This document shows, piece after piece, positions 1 to 9,924 of a stretch of DNA of 64,000 bases. The translations under genes were made by a program, and so were the position numbers. The DNA is from Algicola sagamiensis DSM 14643 (GTDB lineage Bacteria > Pseudomonadota > Gammaproteobacteria > Enterobacterales > Alteromonadaceae), in contig NZ_KB894493.1 in the NCBI RefSeq assembly GCF_000374485.1, positions 186,001 to 250,000 of the forward strand. Reading direction: 5' to 3'. The notes beneath the pieces are model-generated. The model worked only from the letters and a program-made list of their open reading frames with translations, did not search any database and was not told the DNA's origin. The stretch's first letter is position 1. Every line of letters begins with the position of its first letter.

Positions 1-424
1 CTTGTGTCTTGGTTGTTTCTTTCTTATTGACCGTTGTTTTCGATTCTTTCTTTGCTGTAGGTGTCGGAGTTGTTCGCGAAGGAGGCTTTGACTGCGTTTC
101 TTTTTCAGCCGATTTTTTTTCCGGAACAGGAATGCGGGGCGCTTTGTCGTTGACATGAGGCGCCGCACCAATAGTTACTGTCACGGGGTCTTTTTCTTCC
201 ATCACAAATTCTGGATCCGAGGAATCACTCAGTTTTTTCTTCACCTCTGCTTGAGTCACTGTTGGATTAAGTGGCACAGTTTTAATTTCCGGCTGCTCTG
301 GAACAGTCTTAAAGTCATCCTGGTAACTGACTTTTTCACCATCGAAAATATCTGGAAGAAAAACAACACTGACTAGAACAATGACAATCAGGCCAATCAG
401 TCGGTTTCGGTATGAGTCATTCAT
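1..424 (-). CDS. dedD: DedD-like SPOR-domain cell-division protein, N-terminal part (cut by window edge)
   Basis: Reading the minus strand from an ATG at 424 gives [20 protein letters not shown], a short cytoplasmic start followed by one membrane segment (about residues 8-24). Next comes a conserved-looking LPDIFDGEKVSYQDDF stretch and then a long Pro/Lys/Thr-rich periplasmic linker still open at the window edge. This layout and the folC-dedD order match DedD, a septal-ring protein whose C-terminal SPOR domain binds denuded glycan strands; that domain lies outside the window. Its ATG overlaps the folC stop (ATGA), so translation is probably coupled. Identity rests on N-terminal architecture and synteny. 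Confidence 0.85.
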   Translation of the reverse strand, partial: MNDSYRNRLIGLIVIVLVSVVFLPDIFDGEKVSYQDDFKTVPEQPEIKTVPLNPTVTQAEVKKKLSDSSDPEFVMEEKDPVTVTIGAAPHVNDKAPRIPVPEKKSAEKETQSKPPSRTTPTPTAKKESKTTVNKKETTKTQ

Positions 425-1740
425 GTTTCACTCCCCTGCCACCAGGTCATCGCCTCGGAAACAGTAAAAAAGGAACCAAAAATTAGTAGGACATCTGAAT
501 CACGTAGAGATTCAACGGCAGTTTCACATGCCTCAGCTAATGTATCAAAGCAATTCACTTCAAAACATGCCTTATCAATGCATGTTGCATCTGAGATTTG
601 CTCATTCTCTTTGCTGCTAAGGGTTAGTGCATCCAATAGTTGCTGTGTTGTTGCGCTTCGCTCAGTCTGTAATGGGGCAAAATACCAATTGCTAATTGTC
701 AGATTGAGGTGGGCCAAAGTCTTTTGAATCGCTTTGTCTTTCATCATGCCACAAACAGCCGAAATTTTCTTATCAGGGTAATGCAGCTTAATTTTTTTAT
801 TTAGAAATCGTGCTGCATCTTCATTATGACCAACATCCATGAGTATCATGGGCTGAGTTGATAAGATCTGAAGCCGTCCAAGTAAAGAAAAACTGATATC
901 CATACTCGCGAGTTGTGCCGGGGATGGGAGGTAGCCAATTTGTTTAAGCGCTAGCATGGCACATGCAACATTGTGAGGATGAAATGAGACGTTTGGAACT
1001 TGATAAAGCTCACCACCAATACCTAACGTTACTGTCGTATTATCGTGTTGGATCAAAAAGTCTTCTCCCGCCCAATATACTGAAGCTCCTATCTCTGCTG
1101 CAGCTTCACGAACGCGCTCTGGGGCATCTGGTTGTCCAATAATAAAGGGGCGATTCAACCGAGCGATACCTGCTTTTTCGTAACCGATCGCAGAGAGGTC
1201 TGTGCCAAACCAGCGCTCATGATCCAGGCTGACAGAAGTGAGAATGCTGACATCAGGGGAAATAATGTTTGTTGCATCAAATCGACCGCCTAAACCTACT
1301 TCAATCAACAAAACTTCTGGAGATGCATCCGCAAATAGTTTAAATGCAGATAAAGTGCCAAACTCAAAGTAAGTCAGGGTTGCGTCATCCCGCATTTGCT
1401 CAACCCACTCAAATGAGTCAATAAATGTCTGTGGGGACGGGTTGTTGCCGTTTAACCGAACACGTTCGGTATAGCACTGAATATGTGGTGATGAATATAC
1501 ACCTGTCGAAATACCTTGAGCATGAAGTAACTGCTCCATCGCTCTAATCGTCGTTCCTTTACCGTTTGTTCCAGAAACGAGGATGATTATGCTTCCACCA
1601 AAATTGAGTGCCATTTTATCAAATACGCATTGGATGCGATCTAGGCTGAGATCAATTTCAATTGGATGTATAGATTCGAGGTGTGATAGCCAGCCATCCA
1701 AGTCCATTGGATGGCTCAGTAAATTATTGTTTTTTTGCAT
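421..1740 (-). CDS. folC: Bifunctional folylpolyglutamate synthase / dihydrofolate synthase
   Basis: This 439-residue cytosolic protein joins glutamate to dihydropteroate and extends the glutamate tail of folates, using ATP. The Mur-ligase-type P-loop is clear near residue 57 (SGTNGKGTT), and the second-domain motif MDVGHNEDAA lies around residue 300. Length is normal for FolC. It lies 3 bases after the accD stop and its own stop overlaps the dedD start, giving the accD-folC-dedD order common in gammaproteobacteria. The genes are probably one transcript. Confidence 0.95.
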   Translation of the reverse strand: MQKNNNLLSHPMDLDGWLSHLESIHPIEIDLSLDRIQCVFDKMALNFGGSIIILVSGTNGKGTTIRAMEQLLHAQGISTGVYSSPHIQCYTERVRLNGNNPSPQTFIDSFEWVEQMRDDATLTYFEFGTLSAFKLFADASPEVLLIEVGLGGRFDATNIISPDVSILTSVSLDHERWFGTDLSAIGYEKAGIARLNRPFIIGQPDAPERVREAAAEIGASVYWAGEDFLIQHDNTTVTLGIGGELYQVPNVSFHPHNVACAMLALKQIGYLPSPAQLASMDISFSLLGRLQILSTQPMILMDVGHNEDAARFLNKKIKLHYPDKKISAVCGMMKDKAIQKTLAHLNLTISNWYFAPLQTERSATTQQLLDALTLSSKENEQISDATCIDKACFEVNCFDTLAEACETAVESLRDSDVLLIFGSFFTVSEAMTWWQGSET

Positions 1741-1743
1741 TTC

Positions 1744-2613
1744 CTAGGCAGTAGCCGACTTCTCATCGGATACATGGTACATAAATTTTTGAATCAATCT
1801 CGCAATTGTATCGCGCATTTCTCTGCGGTCAACAATCATATCAATTGCACCATGTTCTAATAGGAACTCACTGCGCTGAAAACCTTCCGGTAAAGTTTGA
1901 CGAATCGTCTGCTCAATCACTCGTGGTCCGGCAAAACCAATCAGGGCTTTTGGCTCTGCAATGTTCACATCTCCCAACATGGCCAAACTTGCTGAAACAC
2001 CACCATATGTTGGATGAGTCATGACAGAAATATACGGTAACCCCTTTTCTCGCATCTTCGCAAGACCAGCACTTGTCTTCGCCATTTGCATCAAAGACAT
2101 GAGTGCCTCTTGCATTCGCGCACCACCACTGGCGGCAAAGCATACAAGCGGGATATTTTCTTCAAGGCATGCTTCTACAGCTTTGATGAATCTAGCCCCC
2201 ACTACTGCGCCCATTGAACCACCCATAAAGCCATATTCAAATGCACAGGCAACTACGGGAGCACCCTTCACTTTTCCCTTCATGACAACAAGCGCGTCTT
2301 TTTCCTTAGTTTTTTTCTGAGCAATCGAGATTTTATCTTTATACTTTTTGATATCTTTAAACTTTAAGACATCTTGTGGCTCCAGCTCTTCTCCTAGCTC
2401 AGCCTCAATCCCCTCGTCCAAAAAGAAAGTCAAACGCTCTCTTGCAGAAACTTTGTTATGATGCTCACACTTTGGGCACACCCCGAGTAATTTCTGCATC
2501 TCTTGATGATAGATAGTCGCGTTACAGGACTTACATTGAGTCCAAACCCCTTCAGGAATATTACGACGACGAGATGACTTGGTTTTTGGTAGAATTTTCT
2601 CAATCCAGTTCAT
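1744..2613 (-). CDS. accD: Acetyl-CoA carboxylase carboxyltransferase subunit beta
   Basis: AccD pairs with AccA to move the carboxyl group from carboxybiotin-BCCP to acetyl-CoA, the committed step of fatty-acid synthesis. The 289-residue protein starts [10 protein letters not shown] and has the expected N-terminal zinc ribbon (CKSC, then 15 residues, then CPKC), followed by the crotonase-like core with the oxyanion stretch [10 protein letters not shown]. The frame is open upstream to 2697, but those extra 28 residues do not resemble AccD. The ATG at 2613 has a purine-rich AGAGAG just upstream, so it was chosen. It is the first gene of the accD-folC-dedD unit. Confidence 0.95.
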   Translation of the reverse strand: MNWIEKILPKTKSSRRRNIPEGVWTQCKSCNATIYHQEMQKLLGVCPKCEHHNKVSARERLTFFLDEGIEAELGEELEPQDVLKFKDIKKYKDKISIAQKKTKEKDALVVMKGKVKGAPVVACAFEYGFMGGSMGAVVGARFIKAVEACLEENIPLVCFAASGGARMQEALMSLMQMAKTSAGLAKMREKGLPYISVMTHPTYGGVSASLAMLGDVNIAEPKALIGFAGPRVIEQTIRQTLPEGFQRSEFLLEHGAIDMIVDRREMRDTIARLIQKFMYHVSDEKSATA

Positions 2614-2897
2614 TGATTTCTCTCTGGTTAGCTCCCCTGCTACCCTTGAACATTCAGCATATATGAATGTACATGAAGTATGATCAGCCAAATACATGTG
2701 CAGTATTCGATCCCAAACATACTATACAAAAGCTCTTGTCATTAAAACAGAACCAAAACAGGGATTTATTGCATCAATTGTAGATTTAAAATAATTTTTT
2801 GTAAGCGATCAAAACTCTTGGGGCCAATTAAAACATAATCAAGCCCGGAAACAATAGCAAAAACTGGTCTTAACTGTTTTTCTAGTGCGAACGGTGG

Positions 2898-2933
2898 TCA
2901 ATTATTCAGTAAAAGATCAATTGTTCGGTAAAA
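2898..2933. repeat. Two-copy tandem repeat at the truA 3' end
   Basis: Two 17-base copies at 2898-2914 and 2917-2933 (period 19) differ at two positions. The inner copy is the last codons and stop of truA (LPNN-stop); the outer copy would also read LLNN-stop on the minus strand. This looks like a local duplication of the gene end. Confidence 0.6.
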
Positions 2934-3705
2934 ATAGTGGCCCCAGTGCTTCCATAGGAATACCACATTCTTCTGGGTAATCGACACTGACTAAATAAAG
3001 TCCGCCCGCTTTTGCAGTCGCAGCAGCAAGGTTTCTATCCTTTCCATCAAGTAGCGCTTTGATCCAAGAAATATCCTGTTTTCCTTTGCCAACTTCAATC
3101 AAACTACCTGTAATATTTCGGACCATGTGATGCAAAAATGCATTCGCTTTTATATCGATGATGACAAAGTCATTTAAGCGCTCTACACGTAAATGGATCA
3201 TATTACGAAATTTACTTTTTGATTGGCATTGTACTGCTCGAAATGCTGAGAAGTCGTGTTCTCCAATTAAACACTGGGCAGCTTCATGCATTCTCTCTGC
3301 ATCAAGGGGATAATGATAATGGCTCAGGCCATGTTGATGGATACCAGGTCTCAAAGGGTGGTTATAAATAATGTAGCGATATCGCCGTGCTGTTGCAGAG
3401 AAGCGCGCATGAAAATCATCATCGACCGGTTTCGCCCATTTCACAGCAATACCATCAGGCAAGTTAGAATTCATACCCAATGTCCAAGCACGGATATTTC
3501 TTTCACTGGTCGTATCGAAGTGGATCACCTGATTAGTCGCATGTACACCTGCATCCGTTCTTCCTGCACAAAACACCTCCACAGGGTGATCGGCTATTGT
3601 GCTTAAAGCTGTTTCAATACGTTCCTGAACACTATCAACTTCTCTTTGTCGCTGCCAGCCAAAATACTGACAGCCGTCATATTCAATACCTAATGCAATC
3701 CGCAT
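2917..3705 (-). CDS. truA: tRNA pseudouridine(38-40) synthase TruA
   Basis: TruA isomerises uridines 38-40 in the anticodon arm of tRNAs. The 262-residue protein starts with the usual [11 protein letters not shown] strand. It has the catalytic-Asp motif GRTDAGVHA near residue 50 and the C-terminal [11 protein letters not shown] motif near residue 190. Length is normal. It is separated from accD by about 300 bases with no gene. The last codons are duplicated just downstream (see repeat). Confidence 0.96.
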   Translation of the reverse strand: MRIALGIEYDGCQYFGWQRQREVDSVQERIETALSTIADHPVEVFCAGRTDAGVHATNQVIHFDTTSERNIRAWTLGMNSNLPDGIAVKWAKPVDDDFHARFSATARRYRYIIYNHPLRPGIHQHGLSHYHYPLDAERMHEAAQCLIGEHDFSAFRAVQCQSKSKFRNMIHLRVERLNDFVIIDIKANAFLHHMVRNITGSLIEVGKGKQDISWIKALLDGKDRNLAAATAKAGGLYLVSVDYPEECGIPMEALGPLFLPNN

Positions 3706-3821
3706 GCATTCGCCTTCAGGGTTACCACAAAAATGAATGGTGGATTATACATAGGCCGCCTTTATCTTTCAAAACTTCAAATCGCTTTTCCATAAAAAGG
3801 CGGACCATTATTCTCAAATCG

Positions 3822-5090
3822 CTATCCTGTGATTCGTCGGTCAATCACTTTAAGCTGTTTGCCTGTCCTTGAGTTACAAATCAACGCTTCAGCTGTGATC
3901 CATTCGACTTGTAGTGGTCCAAGCTGATCTTCTCGTACAAAGTCCAGATAAAGTGGCCGGAATGTATAAAACGCATCTTGAATTGCTTGGGTTCCCCCAT
4001 GCGTTTCCTGCCCCTTTAGACTGACTAATCTTAACGTTAGAAAGTCTTTATCCTCCTCCCTTTGAACCAATAATTGGAAATCCGTAATCGCATACTGAGA
4101 CTGAAATTCCTCGAGAAGCTTTTGAATATCTGATGTATACACAGTCACGGGGCCAACTCGCGCCGCTTCATCTGAGCGTCCAAGGAGTTGAAATCTAGGT
4201 TTTTTCGATAGTGGAGAAGTCGTCCACATTGCCCGATCGCCTGCTGGATAACGAATAATCGGCATCAGCTTGCGCGTCAGATTGGTAATATAGACTTTAC
4301 CTGGGCAATTTACTTGTGTGATCGGTTCTAACGTCTCTTCGTCCAATATCTCAAGAATACTTTCATCAAATGCAACATGCTCATTGATATCACAATCTGG
4401 TGTCGCAAAACCCAGTAAACCTGCGTCAACACTGGCATATCCTATGGATTGAATATGGATCTCAGGGATGAAGTCTCTTAGAGTTTTCCTTTGGCTTTCA
4501 AAGAATGGTTCCCCGCCAAAGAGTATTTTTTTCAGGTTGAGTTGACTCGCTTCTACTGTACCCATCTGAATCGCATTTACGAGGGCCATCACACTTGTTG
4601 GTAAACCCACTAAAGTTTCAATCCCAAAGTCACAGAGTGTTTTGATCGTTGATTCTGGTCCCACCGAGCCAGCAATTGGAAATTGCAACGGTTGAACTGT
4701 AGATTGTTCAATTGAGTGATGAATAAATAAAAATGATGCGTAAAGGTCACCTGCATAGAACAGATTAGCAATACGCTCACCATCCACTAGCCCTCCTCGA
4801 ACAAGCCCATGCCCAAACGCCTGACAAAAACTATCCCACTCTTGTTGGGTATAGTAGGAAACTTTCGGTACACCAGTTGTGCCTCCTGACTTAAAGACGA
4901 CACCTGTAGGATGCCCCGTTAATAACGTGTTTGTCGATGAACTATTCGCCTGCCAGAATGAGTTTGACTCCACAACAGGTAATTCAGCGATGGATTGAAA
5001 ATCAGGGCGAACATCTTGATAGAGGACACGGTAATATTCAGAGTGAGTCTTGGCATAATCCACAAGCTCATTCAGTGTGTAAACTTTCAT
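3822..5090 (-). CDS. PaaK/LuxE-type acyl-adenylate-forming ligase (stand-alone)
   Basis: This 422-residue protein belongs to the phenylacetate-CoA-ligase/LuxE branch of adenylate-forming enzymes. The phosphate-binding loop SGGTTGVPK is at residues 68-76, SIGYASVDAGLLG lies near residue 215, and a YPAGDRAMW hinge-type motif follows later. It probably activates a carboxylic acid as acyl-AMP; the final acceptor is unknown. It is the last of four genes and overlaps the stop of the preceding LuxC-ligase fusion by 4 bases, so it should be co-translated with it. It resembles the C-terminal half of that neighbour (shared GYxSVDAGxLG and GGEPF/GGEHF), suggesting duplication. Substrate cannot be predicted. 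Confidence 0.8.
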   Translation of the reverse strand: MKVYTLNELVDYAKTHSEYYRVLYQDVRPDFQSIAELPVVESNSFWQANSSSTNTLLTGHPTGVVFKSGGTTGVPKVSYYTQQEWDSFCQAFGHGLVRGGLVDGERIANLFYAGDLYASFLFIHHSIEQSTVQPLQFPIAGSVGPESTIKTLCDFGIETLVGLPTSVMALVNAIQMGTVEASQLNLKKILFGGEPFFESQRKTLRDFIPEIHIQSIGYASVDAGLLGFATPDCDINEHVAFDESILEILDEETLEPITQVNCPGKVYITNLTRKLMPIIRYPAGDRAMWTTSPLSKKPRFQLLGRSDEAARVGPVTVYTSDIQKLLEEFQSQYAITDFQLLVQREEDKDFLTLRLVSLKGQETHGGTQAIQDAFYTFRPLYLDFVREDQLGPLQVEWITAEALICNSRTGKQLKVIDRRITG

Positions 5091-7597
5091 TTTGCGTGCT
5101 CCCGAAGATCAACAACACGCTGAAGCTTGCCACTACCTGCCGTCCGCTGAAAATTCAATGGATTGACTTTTTCAACGCTCAATTTCAGCATGTTTTCTTG
5201 ATTACAAGCTGAATTGAGTTCTTCATACTGTTCAAAAATGGCAGTTTTTACCGTTTCTTTTTCTATGGGTGAATGCTCATCTAGGTGGACTTCGATAGAT
5301 TCCATATCCGCTCGTGTTTCGAGAACCATCTGAAACTCAAACGGATAATCCATTTTTTCAAGGATTTGTGCAATTTTCTGATAATTAATGAAATAGGTCG
5401 CAATTCGAAAAACATCACCATGACGCCCTAACAATTCAAACTTTGGCGCGGCTCGACCACAAGCACACGGCGTATTAACGAAGCGACCTAAATCACCGAT
5501 ATCATAGCGTTCAATGCGTTGCCCCGTTCGGCATTTGGATGAAACTATCAATCGTCCAATTTCACCTGCTGATACAGATTTGTCTTCCTCAAGATCCAAA
5601 ATTTCTAAATCATGAAGTTGTTGATGCAGATGATGCTCTCCTCCTTCACAGTGCCCACACTGGTACCCGAGTGGCCCTGCATCAACACTCCCATAGGTCG
5701 CAGAGCGGATCAATGAAATCCCAAATGTATCCTGAAGCCATTGTCGTTGCTGTTGATTAAAGTGCTCCCCACCATAGAATACCTTTTGAAGACCACCATA
5801 AGCCTGAAGCTTCTCTTTTTGGGACTGTAATAACTGCATCAAATAAGAGGGCATTCCGAGGAGCGTATTGATTTCAAATTCAATGATGCAGTCTGCAACA
5901 AATTCAAAATCTTCATGGGCTGTCATCGGGTATTGCTTTGCATTTAACTGTTCCAATATCGTAAAAAAGCTGATAAACCCACCATAGAGTGCACCACCAT
6001 AAAACAGGTTCATCGCATGATCTTTCGTCGGTTCAAACCCACTCGCGAGCAAGCCCATCCCTGCTGCTTCCATCTGTGCGTAGTAATCATCATAAGTGAA
6101 ATATGAGAACTTAGACTGACCTGTGCTACCGCCACTTTTAAAGACTAATTGCTGGTGTACTTTTTCGATCTGGAGTGATTGAAAACCTTCTTTCGTGAGA
6201 ATGGGTTGCCCTTTACGGTCTTTTTTCAATTGAGGTTGCAGCATTACCAAATCGCCCATGCCAGAAAAATCGTCTCCAAGTTGATAACTCACCCGACGTG
6301 TATAAGCACGTAACGCATATCGGCCATCATGCGGCGCCCCCATATAAGCTTCCTGCATTTGTCCAACAGCATTCACGCGCGTGACACCCGCTGCCAACAT
6401 CCGTTGACTAATATTCGAAAATGAGTCCAACTGACAGACAAGCCCCACCGTTTGCAGGTAAGCGCGGAATGGTTTTAGGACAGTCACTATCTTTTTTTGC
6501 TGTAAAGGGCGGATCCAGATCGTTCGATACAAAGGCGATGTTTCCAACAATTCACGCGTATCAACAAAAATCCGCCAGTCTGCCTGCTCACCTTTGATAA
6601 CGGTTGTATTGCCAAATGGTTTTTCCAACTCAAGTAAACGTGTCTGGATACTGATTTCAGCTTTTTCTGCCTCATCCGGGCTTTGTGGTGGCGTGGCTAA
6701 GCTGACTTTATCTAAAGACTTGGAAAACAGCTGAGCAAATTCTAAAAGCATTTCTTCATTATCCGTATCAATAAAAATGCATTGTGGCGCTGAACATGCG
6801 CGCTGGTCATTTAAGCAGATTTCTTCACTGAGTTTTTCCATGAGCGAAATTTGCTGACTTTGTGTCATTTGACCAAGATCAGCGATATATGCAAACGATA
6901 TTTTTGGTCCCCAATCGATAAGCTCTGCATGTTTCGGAAGGATCTTTCGCGCACCTTCTACAGCAGCTTCACCACCCCAAACAGCCATCGCATCACAGCC
7001 GTGGAATGCGTACTTTAATAAATTAGTTTGTTTGGAAGATAAACATAACAAATACACCCAATGGTTGAGCTGCACATCTGTCATTGTCTGATTGAGTTCA
7101 GTAAAAAATAGAAATGGAAACGCACCTGCTTGGCTGCTTAGTTTCACCACGTTGATATTCTGTGACAAAAGACCTTCGATAATGCTGAGCACCCCAACAA
7201 CGGGATCATTACTCGGCAAAATATGTCCAAGTAAACCTAAAGGTTGAAATGCTTCAAAATGGTTCTCTTCAAAAGAGACTCGTTTCGCACAAAATGGCGA
7301 AGTTGTACCGTACTCACGCTTGACTTTTTCTTTTAATGCATCAGCTTGCAAAAAGAATTGCAGACCCGCAAGTGCCTCATGTACTTCTTTTTCACTAAAT
7401 TTTCTTGTCCCAAGCAAGGCATCAAAACAAGATTGGTAGAAATCCGATTGCTCGAATAATAATTCTGATAAATGCTGGCAGCCTTGGTAGAGGGTTTCGA
7501 GAGGAAAACGCTCCGTCTGCACTGATGCGATTGCTTGATACATTGTCTCAATGTCAGCATCTGTCCTAATTTCAGCAAAATGAGATAAATTAGACAT
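5087..7597 (-). CDS. LuxC-type acyl-CoA/acyl-protein reductase fused to a PaaK/LuxE-type ligase
   Basis: An 836-residue two-domain protein. Residues about 1-440 resemble LuxC fatty-acyl reductase. The loop GHILPSNDPV is near 124-133, and the likely nucleophile C268 sits in RACSAPQC, as in LuxC, where the acyl group is held as a thioester and reduced by NADPH to an aldehyde. Residues about 455-836 form an adenylate-forming ligase with loop SGGSTGQSK at 488-496, ATYGSVDAGPLG, and a Cys-containing TPCACGR segment. In luciferase systems LuxC and LuxE are separate, so this fusion could pass an activated acyl group straight to the reductase. It overlaps both neighbours. No LuxA, LuxB or LuxD is present. 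Confidence 0.82.
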   Translation of the reverse strand: MSNLSHFAEIRTDADIETMYQAIASVQTERFPLETLYQGCQHLSELLFEQSDFYQSCFDALLGTRKFSEKEVHEALAGLQFFLQADALKEKVKREYGTTSPFCAKRVSFEENHFEAFQPLGLLGHILPSNDPVVGVLSIIEGLLSQNINVVKLSSQAGAFPFLFFTELNQTMTDVQLNHWVYLLCLSSKQTNLLKYAFHGCDAMAVWGGEAAVEGARKILPKHAELIDWGPKISFAYIADLGQMTQSQQISLMEKLSEEICLNDQRACSAPQCIFIDTDNEEMLLEFAQLFSKSLDKVSLATPPQSPDEAEKAEISIQTRLLELEKPFGNTTVIKGEQADWRIFVDTRELLETSPLYRTIWIRPLQQKKIVTVLKPFRAYLQTVGLVCQLDSFSNISQRMLAAGVTRVNAVGQMQEAYMGAPHDGRYALRAYTRRVSYQLGDDFSGMGDLVMLQPQLKKDRKGQPILTKEGFQSLQIEKVHQQLVFKSGGSTGQSKFSYFTYDDYYAQMEAAGMGLLASGFEPTKDHAMNLFYGGALYGGFISFFTILEQLNAKQYPMTAHEDFEFVADCIIEFEINTLLGMPSYLMQLLQSQKEKLQAYGGLQKVFYGGEHFNQQQRQWLQDTFGISLIRSATYGSVDAGPLGYQCGHCEGGEHHLHQQLHDLEILDLEEDKSVSAGEIGRLIVSSKCRTGQRIERYDIGDLGRFVNTPCACGRAAPKFELLGRHGDVFRIATYFINYQKIAQILEKMDYPFEFQMVLETRADMESIEVHLDEHSPIEKETVKTAIFEQYEELNSACNQENMLKLSVEKVNPLNFQRTAGSGKLQRVVDLREHAK

Positions 7598-8768
7598 GTT
7601 GAGACTCCTTTAAAAATTCATTCGCAGCAACGGCACAGCTTTTTGATTTACTGTTACCTGCCCGTCCAATAATCTGGAAAAAATCTGTTTGAATACCACA
7701 AGGACAGCTATCCCCAGGGTGGAGTTTTGCTAAGTCTCCCATCACGATAGAATGTGCAGGTGATGAAGTAATGTAAGGAGAAACAAAGTTCAATAACCCC
7801 ACTTCTCCATAACCCAGCGGAGAAAAACTCATCACATCACGAATCAGTACTCTGGCATAAGTCGGTATATGAAATTGATGATGTTCACATTCAACATAAG
7901 GAACGCAGTGCTCCACACTCCCAAAACCATCCCGTAAACGATGATCGGGAATACCAATCAAGTCTGTCACCATCGGGTAAAAAGCTGACTTTTCAATCAC
8001 CTTATCTTGGTGGCCTTTCCAACCGCCCCCAAGAAAAACAAATGACTCAGGATGTAGTGAGAATTTCAGGCTCAGGTTTTGAATTTTCTCCAAAGTAAAA
8101 AACAAAAATGAAGGGAAACCAAAGATCCGAAGGGGCACCTGATCTTGTGCTGATTTTTCAATAGCTCGAATACAGCCAAACAAATCAAACTCATGACCAT
8201 CCCCCATATTTTTCAACGCATAAGTCACGTTCCTTGCAGGCGCATATTTACACAAAAAGTTATCCGTATATGAAGTCCCAACCTTAAAGCCCGGCATCGG
8301 CTCGTAGGAATACAAGAGGTAATCGACTTCCTGCTCTGGGGTATTCCAACCGTAATAATCAAAAATATTGTCGACCATCACTTGTGCACTTCCAAGCGAC
8401 CAAGCATCAAAAAACATCTGTGACTTTTGCCCTGTTGTGCCGGAAGAAGTTAAGTGAACATCAACCTCATCCACGTCAATCGACAAAATTTCATGTCGCT
8501 TTAAGAGGTGTGCCATTAAATAAGGAATTTTTCCTAAATCTTCTTTTGATGTAATCGTGCATTCTGTGTAGCTTTCTTGCTGACATAGTGCTTGATAGTA
8601 GTTCGACTTTTTTTGGTGCCATTGGATCACTTCTTTCATTGCTTGATAAAAAAGCTGATCGCTGTGTTCATCCGATTGATATGGATTGTTCAAAGAAACA
8701 AGTTGATACAGATTTTCCAACGTTAAGTCGTTGTCCTTTGGGGGCGTCAATTTAATAAGTGCCATCAA
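7590..8768 (-). CDS. LuxE-type acyl-protein synthetase
   Basis: A 392-residue LuxE-family protein (PF04443-like by eye). The nucleotide loop HLTSSGTTGQKSQ lies at residues 105-117, and a GYGEVGLLNF segment and GDSCPCG motif lie near the C-terminus. LuxE activates a fatty acid with ATP and hands the acyl group to LuxC. Here the next gene encodes the LuxC fusion and overlaps by 8 bases, which supports that partnership. It overlaps the upstream GNAT-like gene by 17 bases. Family assignment is firm; chain length and product are unknown. Confidence 0.85.
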   Translation of the reverse strand: MMALIKLTPPKDNDLTLENLYQLVSLNNPYQSDEHSDQLFYQAMKEVIQWHQKKSNYYQALCQQESYTECTITSKEDLGKIPYLMAHLLKRHEILSIDVDEVDVHLTSSGTTGQKSQMFFDAWSLGSAQVMVDNIFDYYGWNTPEQEVDYLLYSYEPMPGFKVGTSYTDNFLCKYAPARNVTYALKNMGDGHEFDLFGCIRAIEKSAQDQVPLRIFGFPSFLFFTLEKIQNLSLKFSLHPESFVFLGGGWKGHQDKVIEKSAFYPMVTDLIGIPDHRLRDGFGSVEHCVPYVECEHHQFHIPTYARVLIRDVMSFSPLGYGEVGLLNFVSPYITSSPAHSIVMGDLAKLHPGDSCPCGIQTDFFQIIGRAGNSKSKSCAVAANEFLKESQHV

Positions 8769-9924
8769 ATACCTCGAGAGAATCTAAGTTCATTTCTTTC
8801 CATAACTCCATGTATTGCTTTAAATAGGGATGGAAATCGGCGTTTAATTTTATTTTTCGAAAATCAAGTGGGTACAAACTTCGGCTTAGAAAAACAAAAT
8901 CCTGACAATGATCGTCATCAACTTTCATTGCAGGATACACAGCAGAAGGTTGGAAGTTGGCGTCTAAAACCATTTGGATCGAAGCGGAGTGTTCGCAGCC
9001 AATCATGAGTTCAATATAAGAAACGCCTATGGACTCCAGCTGAAAAAGAAGCCGCTCAAAACACCCCTTTAAAGTGTATAAAGGTTGGCTGAGCGAAATG
9101 ATCACCATATATCGATCTTTTTTATTCATGTATGCGAAGACCTCTAACTGGCCATCCGCAGACACAATCAAGGTATTTGGTTCATGAAACGGGTAAAAGC
9201 GCTCGTATTCCGTCAGCTGCTTGTGTTCAAATAGATGCTTTACATAATTTGGAGCATGGATCACTTCAAATTGAAGTGGTTTGGATGTGATTGACTCATG
9301 TGCTTTCAGTTGATACGGCGTATATTCTGTTTGAACTCCTAAATTTTTATCCTGAATTTTAAGAATTTTCATTATTTTTTCAGGAACTGATGTGATGGGT
9401 GTTCTACGCTCAAGGATGCCGTTGCGATAGCGTCCCAGCAGAGTGACAGTCTCATATTCTTCTAATTTATGCGCATTTGGAAAGATGCCAAGGGGGATAA
9501 ATTTGTTCTTTAAACACATCAGTTGTGGACCGAGACTGACCGTCCGGGTGGTTGTATAAATTGAATTCAGCTGAATGTATTCTTCCGATGTCTCTTGCTC
9601 TAAAAATAAAGAACATCCATAAGCAATCAAGTCAGAGGCAATATTCTGCTTACGATAGTCTGGATGAACAACAACACCAGAAAGTTTGCCAATACGATGC
9701 GTTAAATCCAGTTCAAAAATGCAAGAACCGACAACCTTCCCCGTATTATCATCAACCATGATTGGCCAAAAAAACGAATTCGAAGTAATTGCGTCCGCCA
9801 TGACTTCTCGGTCAGTCCCAAATTTCAGTGGATAACTCGTTCCATATGCTTGTAAATATAATTGAAGGATCCCCTCGATATGTTGAGATTCAGCAACAGC
9901 TATCGATAAACCTTCTGCGCTCAT
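8752..9924 (-). CDS. GNAT-family acyltransferase-like protein, first gene of the LuxC/E operon
   Basis: The 390-residue protein has an N-terminal GNAT fold (about residues 5-140). The acetyl-CoA-binding region reads GVVVHPDYRKQNIASDL, a slightly altered form of the Q/R-x-x-G-x-G/A loop. The C-terminal half (about 200-380) is not clearly assignable and may be a second degenerate GNAT domain. It begins the four-gene operon and could N- or O-acylate the product or its precursor. Its start follows a GGAGGTCAA-like ribosome site. The specific role is unknown. Confidence 0.7.
   Translation of the reverse strand: MSAEGLSIAVAESQHIEGILQLYLQAYGTSYPLKFGTDREVMADAITSNSFFWPIMVDDNTGKVVGSCIFELDLTHRIGKLSGVVVHPDYRKQNIASDLIAYGCSLFLEQETSEEYIQLNSIYTTTRTVSLGPQLMCLKNKFIPLGIFPNAHKLEEYETVTLLGRYRNGILERRTPITSVPEKIMKILKIQDKNLGVQTEYTPYQLKAHESITSKPLQFEVIHAPNYVKHLFEHKQLTEYERFYPFHEPNTLIVSADGQLEVFAYMNKKDRYMVIISLSQPLYTLKGCFERLLFQLESIGVSYIELMIGCEHSASIQMVLDANFQPSAVYPAMKVDDDHCQDFVFLSRSLYPLDFRKIKLNADFHPYLKQYMELWKEMNLDSLEVFDGTY

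Noticed and set aside
155-376. Plus-strand frame of 73 residues
   Set aside because: It lies antisense to dedD, has an unnatural Phe/His-rich composition and no ribosome site.
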